DNA of 64,000 nt, taken from contig FWXP01000004.1 in the NCBI GenBank assembly GCA_900176545.1, positions 1 to 64,000 on the forward strand. The letters run 5' to 3'. The stretch is from Oscillospiraceae bacterium. Its GTDB lineage: Bacteria; Bacillota; Clostridia; Saccharofermentanales; Saccharofermentanaceae. Below the pieces are notes generated by a model. The model saw nothing but the letters and a program-made list of their open reading frames with translations, had not been told where the DNA came from and searched no databases. The position numbers were made by a program, and so were the translations under genes. Below are positions 51,255-60,096 of the stretch, in pieces. Positions within the stretch are counted from its first letter, which is position 1; every line of letters starts with the position of its first letter.

Positions 51255-52310
51255 ATGTCCAGACTTCTTTATGACGAGAACAACCTTCCCGATATAAATA
51301 CGCTTACTGCGCAGAATTACGATAATCTCGATCCTGACACTGTAGAGCCCGTCAAGAGGATAGGTATCCTTACATCCGGAGGCGATGCTCCCGGAATGAA
51401 TGCGACCATCAGGGCCGTAGTAAGGGCAGGTATCAATTCGGGACTTGAAGTATACGGTATCACGAGAGGATATCACGGCCTTTGGAAGGGTGAGATCTCT
51501 CCCATCGGAATGAGAGACGTATCCGAGACATTGCAGAGAGGCGGTACATTCCTCATGACTGCAAGATCCAAGACTTTCCAGACTGACGAGGGTGTTCTCA
51601 AGGGTGCCCGCATGATGGAAGTATATGGTCTTGATGCTCTTATCGTCAGCGGCGGTGACGGTTCCTTCAAGGGTGCAAGGGCACTTGCAAGGATCGGTAT
51701 TCCCGTTATCGGTATCCCCGGCACCATCGACAACGACATCGGATGCACGGATTACACTATCGGTTACGACACATCCATGAATACAGCCATGGACTGCATC
51801 GATAAGCTCCGTGATACGGCATCCTCCCACGAGCGTTGCAGCGTTATCGAGGTAATGGGAAGAAGAGCAGGATATATCGCACTTAACGTAGGTATCGCTA
51901 CGGGTGCTGAGGTCATCCTCATCCCCGAGGTGCCTTACGACTTCAATAAGGATGTCGTAAGAGTTATCCTCGACGGCCGTAATAAGGGCAAGAAGCACTA
52001 CATCGTTATCGTTGCAGAGGGCTGCGGCACTGCAACGGATATTGCAAAGAAGATAGAAGAGCAGACAGGTATCGAGTCACGTCCTACGATCCTCGGACAC
52101 CTCCAGAGAGGCGGATCCCCTACGCTTCGTGACAGAACGACAGCCAGCCTCATGGGCGTACACGCTATCGATTGCCTGCTCAATAAGAAATTCAACAGGA
52201 TAATCGTAGAGAAGAACGGCGTTATCACCGACGTAGATATAGAGGAAGGCCTCGCTACCACAAAGACGATCCCGCAGATCGAGATCGATAACGCAAAACG
52301 TCTCTCATAA
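51255..52310 (+). CDS. pfkA: 6-phosphofructokinase, ATP type with N-terminal extension
   Basis: Commits fructose 6-phosphate to glycolysis. About 351 residues: the usual catalytic core starts at RIGILTSGGDAPGMN (residues 35-49), so 34 extra N-terminal residues precede it. Other motifs: SGGDGSFKGA, the catalytic GIPGTIDND loop, MGRRAGYIAL and GHLQRGG. The GGDG pattern after the phosphate loop favours ATP rather than pyrophosphate as donor. Start at 51255 has GAGGAG upstream. The extension is unusual and may be a regulatory arm. Followed after 10 bases by mutS2. Confidence 0.93.
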   Translation: MSRLLYDENNLPDINTLTAQNYDNLDPDTVEPVKRIGILTSGGDAPGMNATIRAVVRAGINSGLEVYGITRGYHGLWKGEISPIGMRDVSETLQRGGTFLMTARSKTFQTDEGVLKGARMMEVYGLDALIVSGGDGSFKGARALARIGIPVIGIPGTIDNDIGCTDYTIGYDTSMNTAMDCIDKLRDTASSHERCSVIEVMGRRAGYIALNVGIATGAEVILIPEVPYDFNKDVVRVILDGRNKGKKHYIVIVAEGCGTATDIAKKIEEQTGIESRPTILGHLQRGGSPTLRDRTTASLMGVHAIDCLLNKKFNRIIVEKNGVITDVDIEEGLATTKTIPQIEIDNAKRLS

Positions 52311-52320
52311 GCGGAGATAA

Positions 52321-54792
52321 ATGTATAAGTACACAACTTTTGAAGAAGAAGCAGAAAGAAAGAAGATCAGGGGCAGAGTCTTAAGTGTCCTTGAATTCGA
52401 CAAAGTCATAAACGAACTTAAAGAGATGGCGAGGACTCCCTACGGCAGGGGCCTCGCCGAAGCTCTTGTACCGACAACGGATCCTTCGGTGGTAGCAGAG
52501 AGCCTGCGCGATACGGAGGAGGCATTTACTTACATCAACAAATACGGACCGCTCCCTCTGGGTTCGCTTCCCGATATCACCAATGCGCTTTCCTATACGA
52601 AGGCAGGCGGCGTTCTTACCATGAGATCGCTCCTTGATATCGCGGTGTTCCTCCGAGGCGTTGAAGCTTTGAAGAAGATAGTCTCCGGCGAACATGCCGA
52701 TATGTATGAGACTAATCTATTCTCCTCCATAAATGCCCTCTACCCCGTAGAGAAGCTGGAGAAGGAGATAAGCTTTGCCATCGTTTCCGAAGACGAGATG
52801 AACGATCGTGCCAGCGATACTCTCTATTCCATAAGAAGAGAGAAGAAAGAACTGGCGCAGAACATAAGGGTCCTCTTGGACCGCGTCATAAGAAGCCACG
52901 AGGAGATCTTGCAGGAAGCGATCATCACCATGAGAGGCGAGCGCTACTGTGTTCCCGTCAAGGCAGAGCACAAGGGCAAGCTCCCCGGTATCGTTCACGA
53001 TACATCCTCTACGGGTCAGACGGTATTCGTCGAGCCCATGGCGGTGGTTGAAGCCAACAACAGGATCCGTGAGCTCTCCGCAATGGAGAAGGCTGAGATC
53101 GAGCGTATCCTTGAAGACCTTACGGATAAGGTCAAGAGGGAGAGAGGAAGCCTTAATTCCGACATATCCCTTATATCCTGCATCGACTTAGCGTCCGCCA
53201 AGGCCGATCTTGCCATAAGGATGAATGCCGTAAAGCCCGCTCTTAACGAAGAAGGCAAGATAAGGCTCGTAAAGGCAAGGCATCCTCTTATTGATCCCGA
53301 GAGAGTCGTTCCCGTAGACATAATAAACGGTATCGACTACAGGACACTTGTCATCACGGGACCTAATACCGGCGGTAAGACGGTATCACTTAAGACCTGT
53401 GGTCTCTTGACACTTATGACCATGGCAGGCCTCATGATCCCTGCTGCAACGGGATCTGAAGTAGCAGTCTTTGACAGAGTTTTGGCAGATATAGGAGACG
53501 AGCAGTCCATAGAACAGAGCTTGTCTACATTCTCGGCGCATATGTCCAATATCGTATTCATCTTAAAGAACGTCAGGGGAAGATCCCTTGTGCTTTTAGA
53601 CGAGCTCGGTTCGGGAACGGACCCTGCAGAGGGTGCCGCACTGGCTGTAGCAGTCCTTGACGATCTCTACGAGAAGGGCTGTGTTACCATGGCTACTACT
53701 CACTATAAGGAACTCAAGGCATATGCCATAACTACGGAAGGCGTTCAGAACGCAGCATGCGAGTTCGATACGGATACCTTATCTCCCACATACCGCTTGA
53801 AGATCGGTATGCCGGGCGTAAGTAATGCTTTCGTTATCTCAAGAAAGCTGGGTCTTCCCAAGAGGATAATCGAGGATGCGACTGCAAGGCTGTCTGAGGA
53901 AGAGATGTCTTTCGAGCATCTTCTCTCCGAAGCCGAATCTAACAGCAAGGAAGCGGCAAGACTTAAGGAAGAGAACGCGAAGCTTAACGAAGAACTCAAG
54001 GCAAAAGTAGAAGAGCTTGAGTCTGAGCGCAAGGCACTTAAAGCCTCCAAGACCAAGATCTTAAACGACATGCGTGCAGAGCAGAAGGCGCTTCTTGAGG
54101 AGAAGCAGGAAGAGCTCGACGAAGAGATACGCCGCATCAAGAAGAAGGCTAAGAAGTCCCACGAGGAGTCTGCCGCAGAGGAACTCGACAAGATACGAAG
54201 AAGACTCAGAGCAGGCGTTAAGGATCTTAGAAGTGACGACGAGGACGATAAGCTTCAGATGGTATCTTTACCCGGTGAAGCGCCTAAGGCAGTTAAGGAA
54301 GGCGAGCAGTATTTTGTGCCTCACTTAAACGTCACAGGTACCGTTACTGCAGCTCCTAACGGCAGAAATAAGAAGGTCAGGATCTCGTCGGGCATAATGA
54401 CATATACTGTGGAGCTTGAACAGCTTCGTATGCCTACGGCAGACCAGAAGGAGAAGCCTAAGGAGAATACGACTAAGACCAGAAGGGATCGTCCCGTCAA
54501 CTACAAGGCGGATTCCGCTACTAAGATGAGGATGGAAAAGTCACAGACCGTGATGCCCGAGATAATGCTCCTGGGAAAGACCGTTGCGGAAGCCGAGAGC
54601 GCTCTTGACACATATATCGACAGCTGCCAGCTCGCGGGCGTACGTGAGATAAGGATCGTACACGGCAAGGGTACGGGAGCTTTACGATCCGCAATAGATA
54701 CGATGCTTCGAGGCGATGTGAGAGTAAAGTCTCACAGGCTCGGAACCATAGGCGAAGGCGACGACGGCGTTACCATCGCCACCCTGAATTAA
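52321..54792 (+). CDS. mutS2: MutS2 ATPase with Smr nuclease domain
   Basis: Branched-DNA and collided-ribosome processing ATPase of Firmicutes. The 823-residue protein has the MutS core, Walker A GPNTGGKTVS near residue 346, Walker B LVLLDELGSGTDPAEG, a long coiled coil (about 520-620) and a C-terminal Smr domain with IRIVHGKGTGALRSAI. Length is slightly above the usual 780-790. It lies 10 bases after pfkA, an uncommon partner, and is followed by the P-loop ATPase. Confidence 0.96.
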   Translation: MYKYTTFEEEAERKKIRGRVLSVLEFDKVINELKEMARTPYGRGLAEALVPTTDPSVVAESLRDTEEAFTYINKYGPLPLGSLPDITNALSYTKAGGVLTMRSLLDIAVFLRGVEALKKIVSGEHADMYETNLFSSINALYPVEKLEKEISFAIVSEDEMNDRASDTLYSIRREKKELAQNIRVLLDRVIRSHEEILQEAIITMRGERYCVPVKAEHKGKLPGIVHDTSSTGQTVFVEPMAVVEANNRIRELSAMEKAEIERILEDLTDKVKRERGSLNSDISLISCIDLASAKADLAIRMNAVKPALNEEGKIRLVKARHPLIDPERVVPVDIINGIDYRTLVITGPNTGGKTVSLKTCGLLTLMTMAGLMIPAATGSEVAVFDRVLADIGDEQSIEQSLSTFSAHMSNIVFILKNVRGRSLVLLDELGSGTDPAEGAALAVAVLDDLYEKGCVTMATTHYKELKAYAITTEGVQNAACEFDTDTLSPTYRLKIGMPGVSNAFVISRKLGLPKRIIEDATARLSEEEMSFEHLLSEAESNSKEAARLKEENAKLNEELKAKVEELESERKALKASKTKILNDMRAEQKALLEEKQEELDEEIRRIKKKAKKSHEESAAEELDKIRRRLRAGVKDLRSDDEDDKLQMVSLPGEAPKAVKEGEQYFVPHLNVTGTVTAAPNGRNKKVRISSGIMTYTVELEQLRMPTADQKEKPKENTTKTRRDRPVNYKADSATKMRMEKSQTVMPEIMLLGKTVAEAESALDTYIDSCQLAGVREIRIVHGKGTGALRSAIDTMLRGDVRVKSHRLGTIGEGDDGVTIATLN

Positions 54793-54807
54793 AAGGAGAT
54801 AAGCGAA

Positions 54808-55491
54808 ATGCTCTTTACCGACAAGAGACTCAACATAATTGTAGGCGCATACGGAAGCGGCAAGTCCGAAGTCTCCGTCAACTGCGCGCGCATCATAAAG
54901 GAGGAGAAGAAGGAAGGCAAGGTGCTCATCGCAGACCTTGATATCGTTAATCCTTTCTACCGTTCCGCAGATGCTGCCAAGAGACTTGAAGACGACGGCA
55001 TCAGGGTGATCTGCCCCTCCTACGCCAACTCCAACGTGGATGCTCCCGTCTTAACGGGCGAGATGTATGTCATCTTCGATGATCCGGAATACTCCGGCGT
55101 CTTCGATATCGGAGGCGAGGATATGGGTGCCAATGTCCTGGGTTCGTTAAAGACCAGACTTGAAGGCATAGACTGCAATCTTCTTATGGTAGTAAATACC
55201 TTAAGACCTTTTACTTCAGATGTTCAGGGCATAGCTCAGATGGCATCCGAACTCCAGGAAGCTTCCCGCATGAAGATCTCGGGGTATATAAATAACACCA
55301 ATCTTCTTGAAGAGACTACCTTCGAGGAAGTTGAAGAAGGTGAGAAGATAGTAGCGGAGGCAGCAAGACTTACGGGGATTCCTCTTCTTGCAACTACCGT
55401 GATGGAAGGCGTAGCGACAGAGGATCAGTTAAAGACCTTTGTTGCTCCCGAAATCATTACCATGAGAAGGACCATAAGATATAATTACTAA
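54808..55491 (+). CDS. P-loop ATPase, ParA/MinD-like, clostridial type
   Basis: A 227-residue cytoplasmic protein. Walker A-like loop GAYGSGKSEVS (about 13-23), a Walker B-like DLDIVNPFYRS and a DIGGEDMGANVLG segment in the switch region place it in the SIMIBI class. The function is not established; similar genes in Clostridia often sit near 2-oxoacid:ferredoxin oxidoreductase operons, but none is visible here. AAAGGAGA precedes the ATG. It is followed by a tiny cysteine protein and a metal exporter, so a role in metal or cofactor handling is possible but unproven. Confidence 0.82.
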   Translation: MLFTDKRLNIIVGAYGSGKSEVSVNCARIIKEEKKEGKVLIADLDIVNPFYRSADAAKRLEDDGIRVICPSYANSNVDAPVLTGEMYVIFDDPEYSGVFDIGGEDMGANVLGSLKTRLEGIDCNLLMVVNTLRPFTSDVQGIAQMASELQEASRMKISGYINNTNLLEETTFEEVEEGEKIVAEAARLTGIPLLATTVMEGVATEDQLKTFVAPEIITMRRTIRYNY

Positions 55492-55503
55492 GAGGGAAAC
55501 TAT

Positions 55504-55677
55504 ATGAGCGATTGTGAGAGATGTCAGTTCTATTCCTTTGACGAATATGCGGAAGAATATGTCTGCGACGTAGATATGGACGAGGACGAGCTCATCCGCC
55601 TCTCCGGAAGGAACTTCAAGGAGTGCCCCTACTTCAGGGACGGAGACGAATATAAGACCGTAAGGCATCAGATGTGA
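55504..55677 (+). CDS. 57-residue four-cysteine protein (DUF6472-like)
   Basis: A very small gene between the P-loop ATPase and the CDF transporter. AGAGGGA lies upstream of the ATG. Cysteines at 4, 7, 21 and 41 (start MSDCERCQFY, later YVCDVDMDEDE and KECPYF) with the DEDE acids suggest a zinc or iron-sulfur knuckle. It resembles the clostridial DUF6472 family as I recall it. The stop is two bases before the next ATG, so the three genes are co-transcribed. Role unknown. Confidence 0.8.
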   Translation: MSDCERCQFYSFDEYAEEYVCDVDMDEDELIRLSGRNFKECPYFRDGDEYKTVRHQM

Positions 55678-55678
55678 T

Positions 55679-56797
55679 ATGGCAGAAGTAAATAACAGAG
55701 AATCCATAATAGTTCGGACCAGCATCACGGGAATAATCGCCAATATATTTCTGGCTGCATTTAAGGCGGTGATCGGAGTGCTTTCCAACTCCATCGCCAT
55801 CACCCTCGATGCGGTAAATAACTTAAGCGATGCCATGAGTTCCACCATAACCATAATAGGAACCAAGCTCGCAGGTAAGAAGCCCGACAAGAAGCATCCC
55901 ATGGGCCACGGCAGGATCGAATATATAAGTGCTGCCATAATCGCGCTCATCATCCTCTATGCAGGTATCACGTCCCTTATTGAGTCCGTTAAGAAGATAA
56001 TCACTCCTGTTGTTCCTGAGTATAAGGCAATATCCCTTCTTATAATCGCGGTAGCGGTCGTAGTTAAGATCGTCCTGGGAACCTACGTAAAGAAGGTAGG
56101 AGACAAGGTAAATTCCGACGCCTTGAAAGGCTCCGGCAAGGATGCACTCTTTGACTCCATAATATCTGCGTCCACTTTGGTAGCTGCGATAGTATTCCTT
56201 ACTGCCAACGTAGCCATAGAGGCATACTTAGGTGCCGCCATCTCCGTCATCATCATCAAGTCCGGTATCGATATGTTAAGAGAGACATTAAGCCAGATCC
56301 TGGGAGAGAGAGTAAACAGCGAACTTACCAACGAGATCAAGAAGACTATAAGGACCGTAGAAGGAGTAAAGGGCGCATACGATCTTCTCCTTCATAACTA
56401 CGGTCCCGACAGATATCTTGCTTCGGTCCATATCGAAGTAGACGAGAACATGACCGCAGCTAAGATAGATGCCATTACAAGGCAGATCCAGCATAAGGTC
56501 CTGGAGGAACATCAGGTAATAATCACGACCGTAGGCATCTATGCGGATAATACAAGTGATGATGAGATCAACAAGATGAGGCAGGAAGTCTACCACATCG
56601 TAAGGTCCCACGATAATGTCCTTCAGATCCACGGCTTCTTCGTAGACAAGGAGAACAAGAGGATGAGCCTTGACTACATAATGGACTTTGCCGCAGATGA
56701 CCTTAAGGGCGAATACGGCAGGATCTACGATGAGATCAAGGCAAAGTATCCCGATTACGATCTGAACCTTAAGCTGGATATCAATGTAAGTGAATGA
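55679..56797 (+). CDS. Cation diffusion facilitator (CDF) metal exporter
   Basis: Exports divalent cations such as Zn2+, Mn2+ or Fe2+ in exchange for protons. The 372-residue protein has six helices (about 15-210) with HPMGHGRIEYISA near helix 3 and SNSIAITLDAVNNLSDAMSS containing the site A Asp residues, then a cytoplasmic domain with a tail longer than usual (about 300-372). Metal choice cannot be set. Start is two bases after the cysteine protein stop. Confidence 0.92.
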   Translation: MAEVNNRESIIVRTSITGIIANIFLAAFKAVIGVLSNSIAITLDAVNNLSDAMSSTITIIGTKLAGKKPDKKHPMGHGRIEYISAAIIALIILYAGITSLIESVKKIITPVVPEYKAISLLIIAVAVVVKIVLGTYVKKVGDKVNSDALKGSGKDALFDSIISASTLVAAIVFLTANVAIEAYLGAAISVIIIKSGIDMLRETLSQILGERVNSELTNEIKKTIRTVEGVKGAYDLLLHNYGPDRYLASVHIEVDENMTAAKIDAITRQIQHKVLEEHQVIITTVGIYADNTSDDEINKMRQEVYHIVRSHDNVLQIHGFFVDKENKRMSLDYIMDFAADDLKGEYGRIYDEIKAKYPDYDLNLKLDINVSE

Positions 56798-56815
56798 TAT
56801 AAGGAGGAAAATCTT

Positions 56816-57256
56816 ATGAGGGATACTAAGAAAAGATTTTCCGTAAAGAGCTTGATAGCTTATGTGGTATGGATCTTAACTGCGTCTGTGATCATATTTT
56901 GGGCTGTGGATGATATAAATGGCATCAACTATGATATCGATATGCTCATAAATCCCCCTGTGATCGAACGTCATAATGAGCTAATAGATGAAGTAGTTGC
57001 CGAGGCAGGCCCGGTATCGGAAGATACAGAGGTTTCTGCTGACCGAAAGAGCGTCGAGGAACAACAGGAAAAATACCTTCAGGAACTTACAGCGCAAAAG
57101 AAAATCGCGATCGTTTGGACAGCAGCCTTTTGCATATATGCTCTTGCAGGCCTCGTTATGTATTTTGTTCTTAGAGAAAAGGGCATTTCCAAGATGCTTC
57201 TTTATATCTTGCTTATAGTAATTGATCTGGTGGTATTTAATCATTTCCCGATCTAG
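56816..57256 (+). CDS. Three-helix membrane protein of unknown function
   Basis: A 146-residue protein with helices at about 12-30, 97-117 and 122-142, and a charged extracytoplasmic or cytoplasmic loop (about 45-90) rich in Glu and Gln. No family recognised. AAGGAGGAAAA precedes the ATG. It lies 18 bases after the CDF gene, so it may be the last gene of that operon. Confidence 0.72.
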   Translation: MRDTKKRFSVKSLIAYVVWILTASVIIFWAVDDINGINYDIDMLINPPVIERHNELIDEVVAEAGPVSEDTEVSADRKSVEEQQEKYLQELTAQKKIAIVWTAAFCIYALAGLVMYFVLREKGISKMLLYILLIVIDLVVFNHFPI

Positions 57257-57308
57257 GATGTGACGATGATCTTAAGTAGTCCTTCGATATAAATGCAAAT
57301 GCCACAAA

Positions 57309-57375
57309 ACGCAAAAAAGATGAAATGCTTCATAATAATAACGCGAAAAGATGAAATGCTTCATAAAATTGACGC
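57309..57375. repeat. Two and a half tandem units upstream of the GH3 gene
   Basis: ACGC starts at 57309, 57341 and 57372. Each full unit, 32 and 31 bases, carries GATGAAATGCTTCAT (57319-57333 and 57350-57364), itself an inverted repeat ATGAA-ATGC-TTCAT. The third start is only ACGCTAAAT. It lies about 140 bases before the GH3 start and may be a pair of operators. Confidence 0.65.
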
Positions 57376-57515
57376 TAAATGTATGTGTCTGATGTTACTA
57401 TTGTTATCTTTGCCCCAATAATTCACAAACAATTCCAACACTTAAAGTGATTAATCGGCTATCATTTATATGGTAGCCTTTTTGCTGCCCCAGTTTTTAT
57501 TCCGGAGGTTGCTTT

Positions 57516-60077
57516 ATGGAATTTCATGCTCAAAGAGATGACTCTGTTACCAAGATGGAACTTGATAATCAGGCAAGGGTGAGAGCCTTTGCGGGTGAGT
57601 GCGTAGTAGTACTTGAGAATAACGGAGTACTCCCTCTGGAAAGTACGGGAAAGATAGCTCTATACGGTAACGGTGCCCGCCACATGATCAAGGGCGGTAC
57701 GGGCTCAGGCGACGTTAATTCAAGATATATAGTTAATATAGAAGACGGCCTTAAGGAAGCGGGATTTGAAGTCACGAGTACTTCATGGCTCGACAGATTC
57801 GATGCAGCCTTTATCCGTAATCAGGAAGAATACATGGCGAAGATCAAAATGCTTGCCGCTGAGCAGGGAAGACCTGAGATAGAGACTATGTTTACTAATC
57901 CCATATCTATCCCTGAGATCCTTGAGATCACTTCAGAGGATATCAAGGAAGCTGATACGGATACTGCAGTATATGTAGTCTCAAGAGACTCCGGAGAGGG
58001 CGGAGACCGTAAGGTAAAAGAAGGCGATTATCTCTTCAGGTTAGATGAACTTAATGCAATAAGGACCTTGGCAGAGAATTTCTCCAAGGTAATAGTCCTT
58101 CTTAATGTAGGCGGTATCGTTGATATCAAGGCCGTAAAGGAGATAGAGGGCGTAAGTGCCATATTGGATATAAGCCAGCTGGGAAATATCGGAGGATATG
58201 TAGTAGCAGATGTATTAACGGGTAAGTCCGATCCTTCCGGAAGGCTTACCGATACATGGGCCGTCAACTACGAGGATTACCCGGGATATCAGGATTACAG
58301 TTCCAATAACGGCAATACGGACGATGAGTTCTATACTGAAGGCATCTATATCGGCTACAGGTACTTCGATACATTCGGTATCGAGCCTTTGTATCCTTTC
58401 GGATATGGCCTCGGATATACAACATTTGATATCACGACCGTAAGTTCAGTCCTTAAGGGAAGCGAAGTTACATTGAAGGTGGAAGTTACCAATACGGGTA
58501 AGAGAGCGGGAAAGGAAGTAGTACAGGTCTATGTATCTGCTCCCGTGGGCAAGGCGGATAAGCCTTACCAGGAACTTGCCGCATATGAGAAGACGCCTTC
58601 TATAGAGCCCGGTAAGAGCGTTGTTGTAGATATCACTTTCGACATGAGGGATGTGGCTTCCTATGAACCTTCTTCTGCTTGCCGAATCCTTGATAAGGGT
58701 GAGTACTATATAAGAGTAGGTAAGAACTCCAGAGACACTTCCCTGGATGCTGTTGTGGCGGTAGAAGATACCATCGTCGTAGAGAAGCTTCGTAATCTCT
58801 TCGCTGCTGATAAGCCTTTCTCCGAGATGACAAATCCCAATAAGGAGAGGCAGGTAACTTCCTTTAATCCCGAAGATTCCCAGCAGGCTTCAAGTGTTAT
58901 AAAGCTGGTGCTGGATAGTAGCGCTATTGTTGCCTTTGAAGCTGAGTATACGTCTTCTCACGCTTCTTTGGAGGATAAGTATCCTTCTCGTAAGGTGCAT
59001 TTCGATGACCTTAAGTCAGGGGCAAATATGGTAGAGGATCTTGTAGCGCAGCTTAGTGTTACCGAGATGGCAAAGCTCTGTGTAGGTTCTTATTCGAGTT
59101 TTCTCTCGGAGAGCCTTGTAGGAGCTGCTTCCATGAGAGTTCCCGGTGCCGCTGCGGAAACCTGTGACATCTTGGAGAAGGAAAGAGGCATCCCCGTGAT
59201 GATATTGGCGGACGGTCCTGCGGGATTAAGGCTTCAGCCTCACTTTAAGGCAACACCTGACGGTACGCTTCTTCCGGGCGGCGAAGTATTCGGCCTAAGC
59301 TTCAGGGATTTCCCCGAGGATACTCCTTCTGATGCCGTAGATTACTATCAGTACTGTACTGCTATCCCTATAGCTACTGCTCTTGCCCAGTCCTGGAATA
59401 AGGACCTTATCTTCGAAGCAGGTAAGATCGTAGGAGAAGAGATGAAGAAGTACTATGTTCACTTCTGGCTTGCTCCCGGCATGAATATCCACAGAAACCC
59501 TCTGTGCGGAAGAAACTTCGAATACTATTCGGAAGATCCTCTTATAAGCGGTATGTGCGCTGCTTATGACACATTGGGTGTCCAGTCTTTCCCGGGACAG
59601 GGAACCACGATCAAGCACTATGCCGGCAACAACCAGGAAGATAACAGGATGTACAGTAATTCCCATATCTCCGAGAAGGCTCTTCGTGATCTGTACCTTA
59701 AGGGCTTTGGTATTGCAATTAAGTTAGCACAGCCTTATTCTATAATGACGTCGTACAATCTTATAAACGGCATCCATGCAGCCAATAACCGCGACCTTAT
59801 ACAGTCGGTTGCAAGGGATGAGTTCGGATTTGAAGGCGTAGTCATGACAGACTGGTATACATCGCAGGAATTTACCTTCGGATGCGTCAAGCCTCCGGTA
59901 TATCCCTGCTCCTCCAGCCCCATGTGCATATATGCGGGTAACGACTGGCAGATGCCCGGCTGTGAGAAGAACGTGACGGATATAGTGGAAGCCGTTGATA
60001 ACGGTTCGCTTCCCCTGGGAGAGCTTCAGTTCTGTACGTGCAATATATTGAAGATGGCGGTAAAGTGCTTCTCATAA
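57516..60077 (+). CDS. Family 3 glycoside hydrolase with reversed domain order (beta-glucosidase type)
   Basis: Splits terminal beta-glucosides or related sugars from oligosaccharides; no signal peptide, so probably cytoplasmic. The 853-residue protein begins with what is normally the C-terminal GH3 domain (GECVVVLENNGVLPLE at about 28-43), has a fibronectin-like domain (about 320-420), and only then the TIM-barrel (DGPAGLRL near 567-575, GMNIHRNPLCGRNFEYYSED, KHYAGNNQE) with the likely nucleophile Asp779 in VVMTDW. This order is known from rumen clostridial beta-glucosidases. CGGAGG precedes the ATG. The sugar transporter at 29537 is far away. Confidence 0.92.
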   Translation: MEFHAQRDDSVTKMELDNQARVRAFAGECVVVLENNGVLPLESTGKIALYGNGARHMIKGGTGSGDVNSRYIVNIEDGLKEAGFEVTSTSWLDRFDAAFIRNQEEYMAKIKMLAAEQGRPEIETMFTNPISIPEILEITSEDIKEADTDTAVYVVSRDSGEGGDRKVKEGDYLFRLDELNAIRTLAENFSKVIVLLNVGGIVDIKAVKEIEGVSAILDISQLGNIGGYVVADVLTGKSDPSGRLTDTWAVNYEDYPGYQDYSSNNGNTDDEFYTEGIYIGYRYFDTFGIEPLYPFGYGLGYTTFDITTVSSVLKGSEVTLKVEVTNTGKRAGKEVVQVYVSAPVGKADKPYQELAAYEKTPSIEPGKSVVVDITFDMRDVASYEPSSACRILDKGEYYIRVGKNSRDTSLDAVVAVEDTIVVEKLRNLFAADKPFSEMTNPNKERQVTSFNPEDSQQASSVIKLVLDSSAIVAFEAEYTSSHASLEDKYPSRKVHFDDLKSGANMVEDLVAQLSVTEMAKLCVGSYSSFLSESLVGAASMRVPGAAAETCDILEKERGIPVMILADGPAGLRLQPHFKATPDGTLLPGGEVFGLSFRDFPEDTPSDAVDYYQYCTAIPIATALAQSWNKDLIFEAGKIVGEEMKKYYVHFWLAPGMNIHRNPLCGRNFEYYSEDPLISGMCAAYDTLGVQSFPGQGTTIKHYAGNNQEDNRMYSNSHISEKALRDLYLKGFGIAIKLAQPYSIMTSYNLINGIHAANNRDLIQSVARDEFGFEGVVMTDWYTSQEFTFGCVKPPVYPCSSSPMCIYAGNDWQMPGCEKNVTDIVEAVDNGSLPLGELQFCTCNILKMAVKCFS

Positions 60078-60096
60078 GAGGAAGCATCGGAAGGTA

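Noticed and set aside
57309-57375. CRISPR array
   Set aside because: Only two full copies, spacers are of a few bases, no cas genes nearby.
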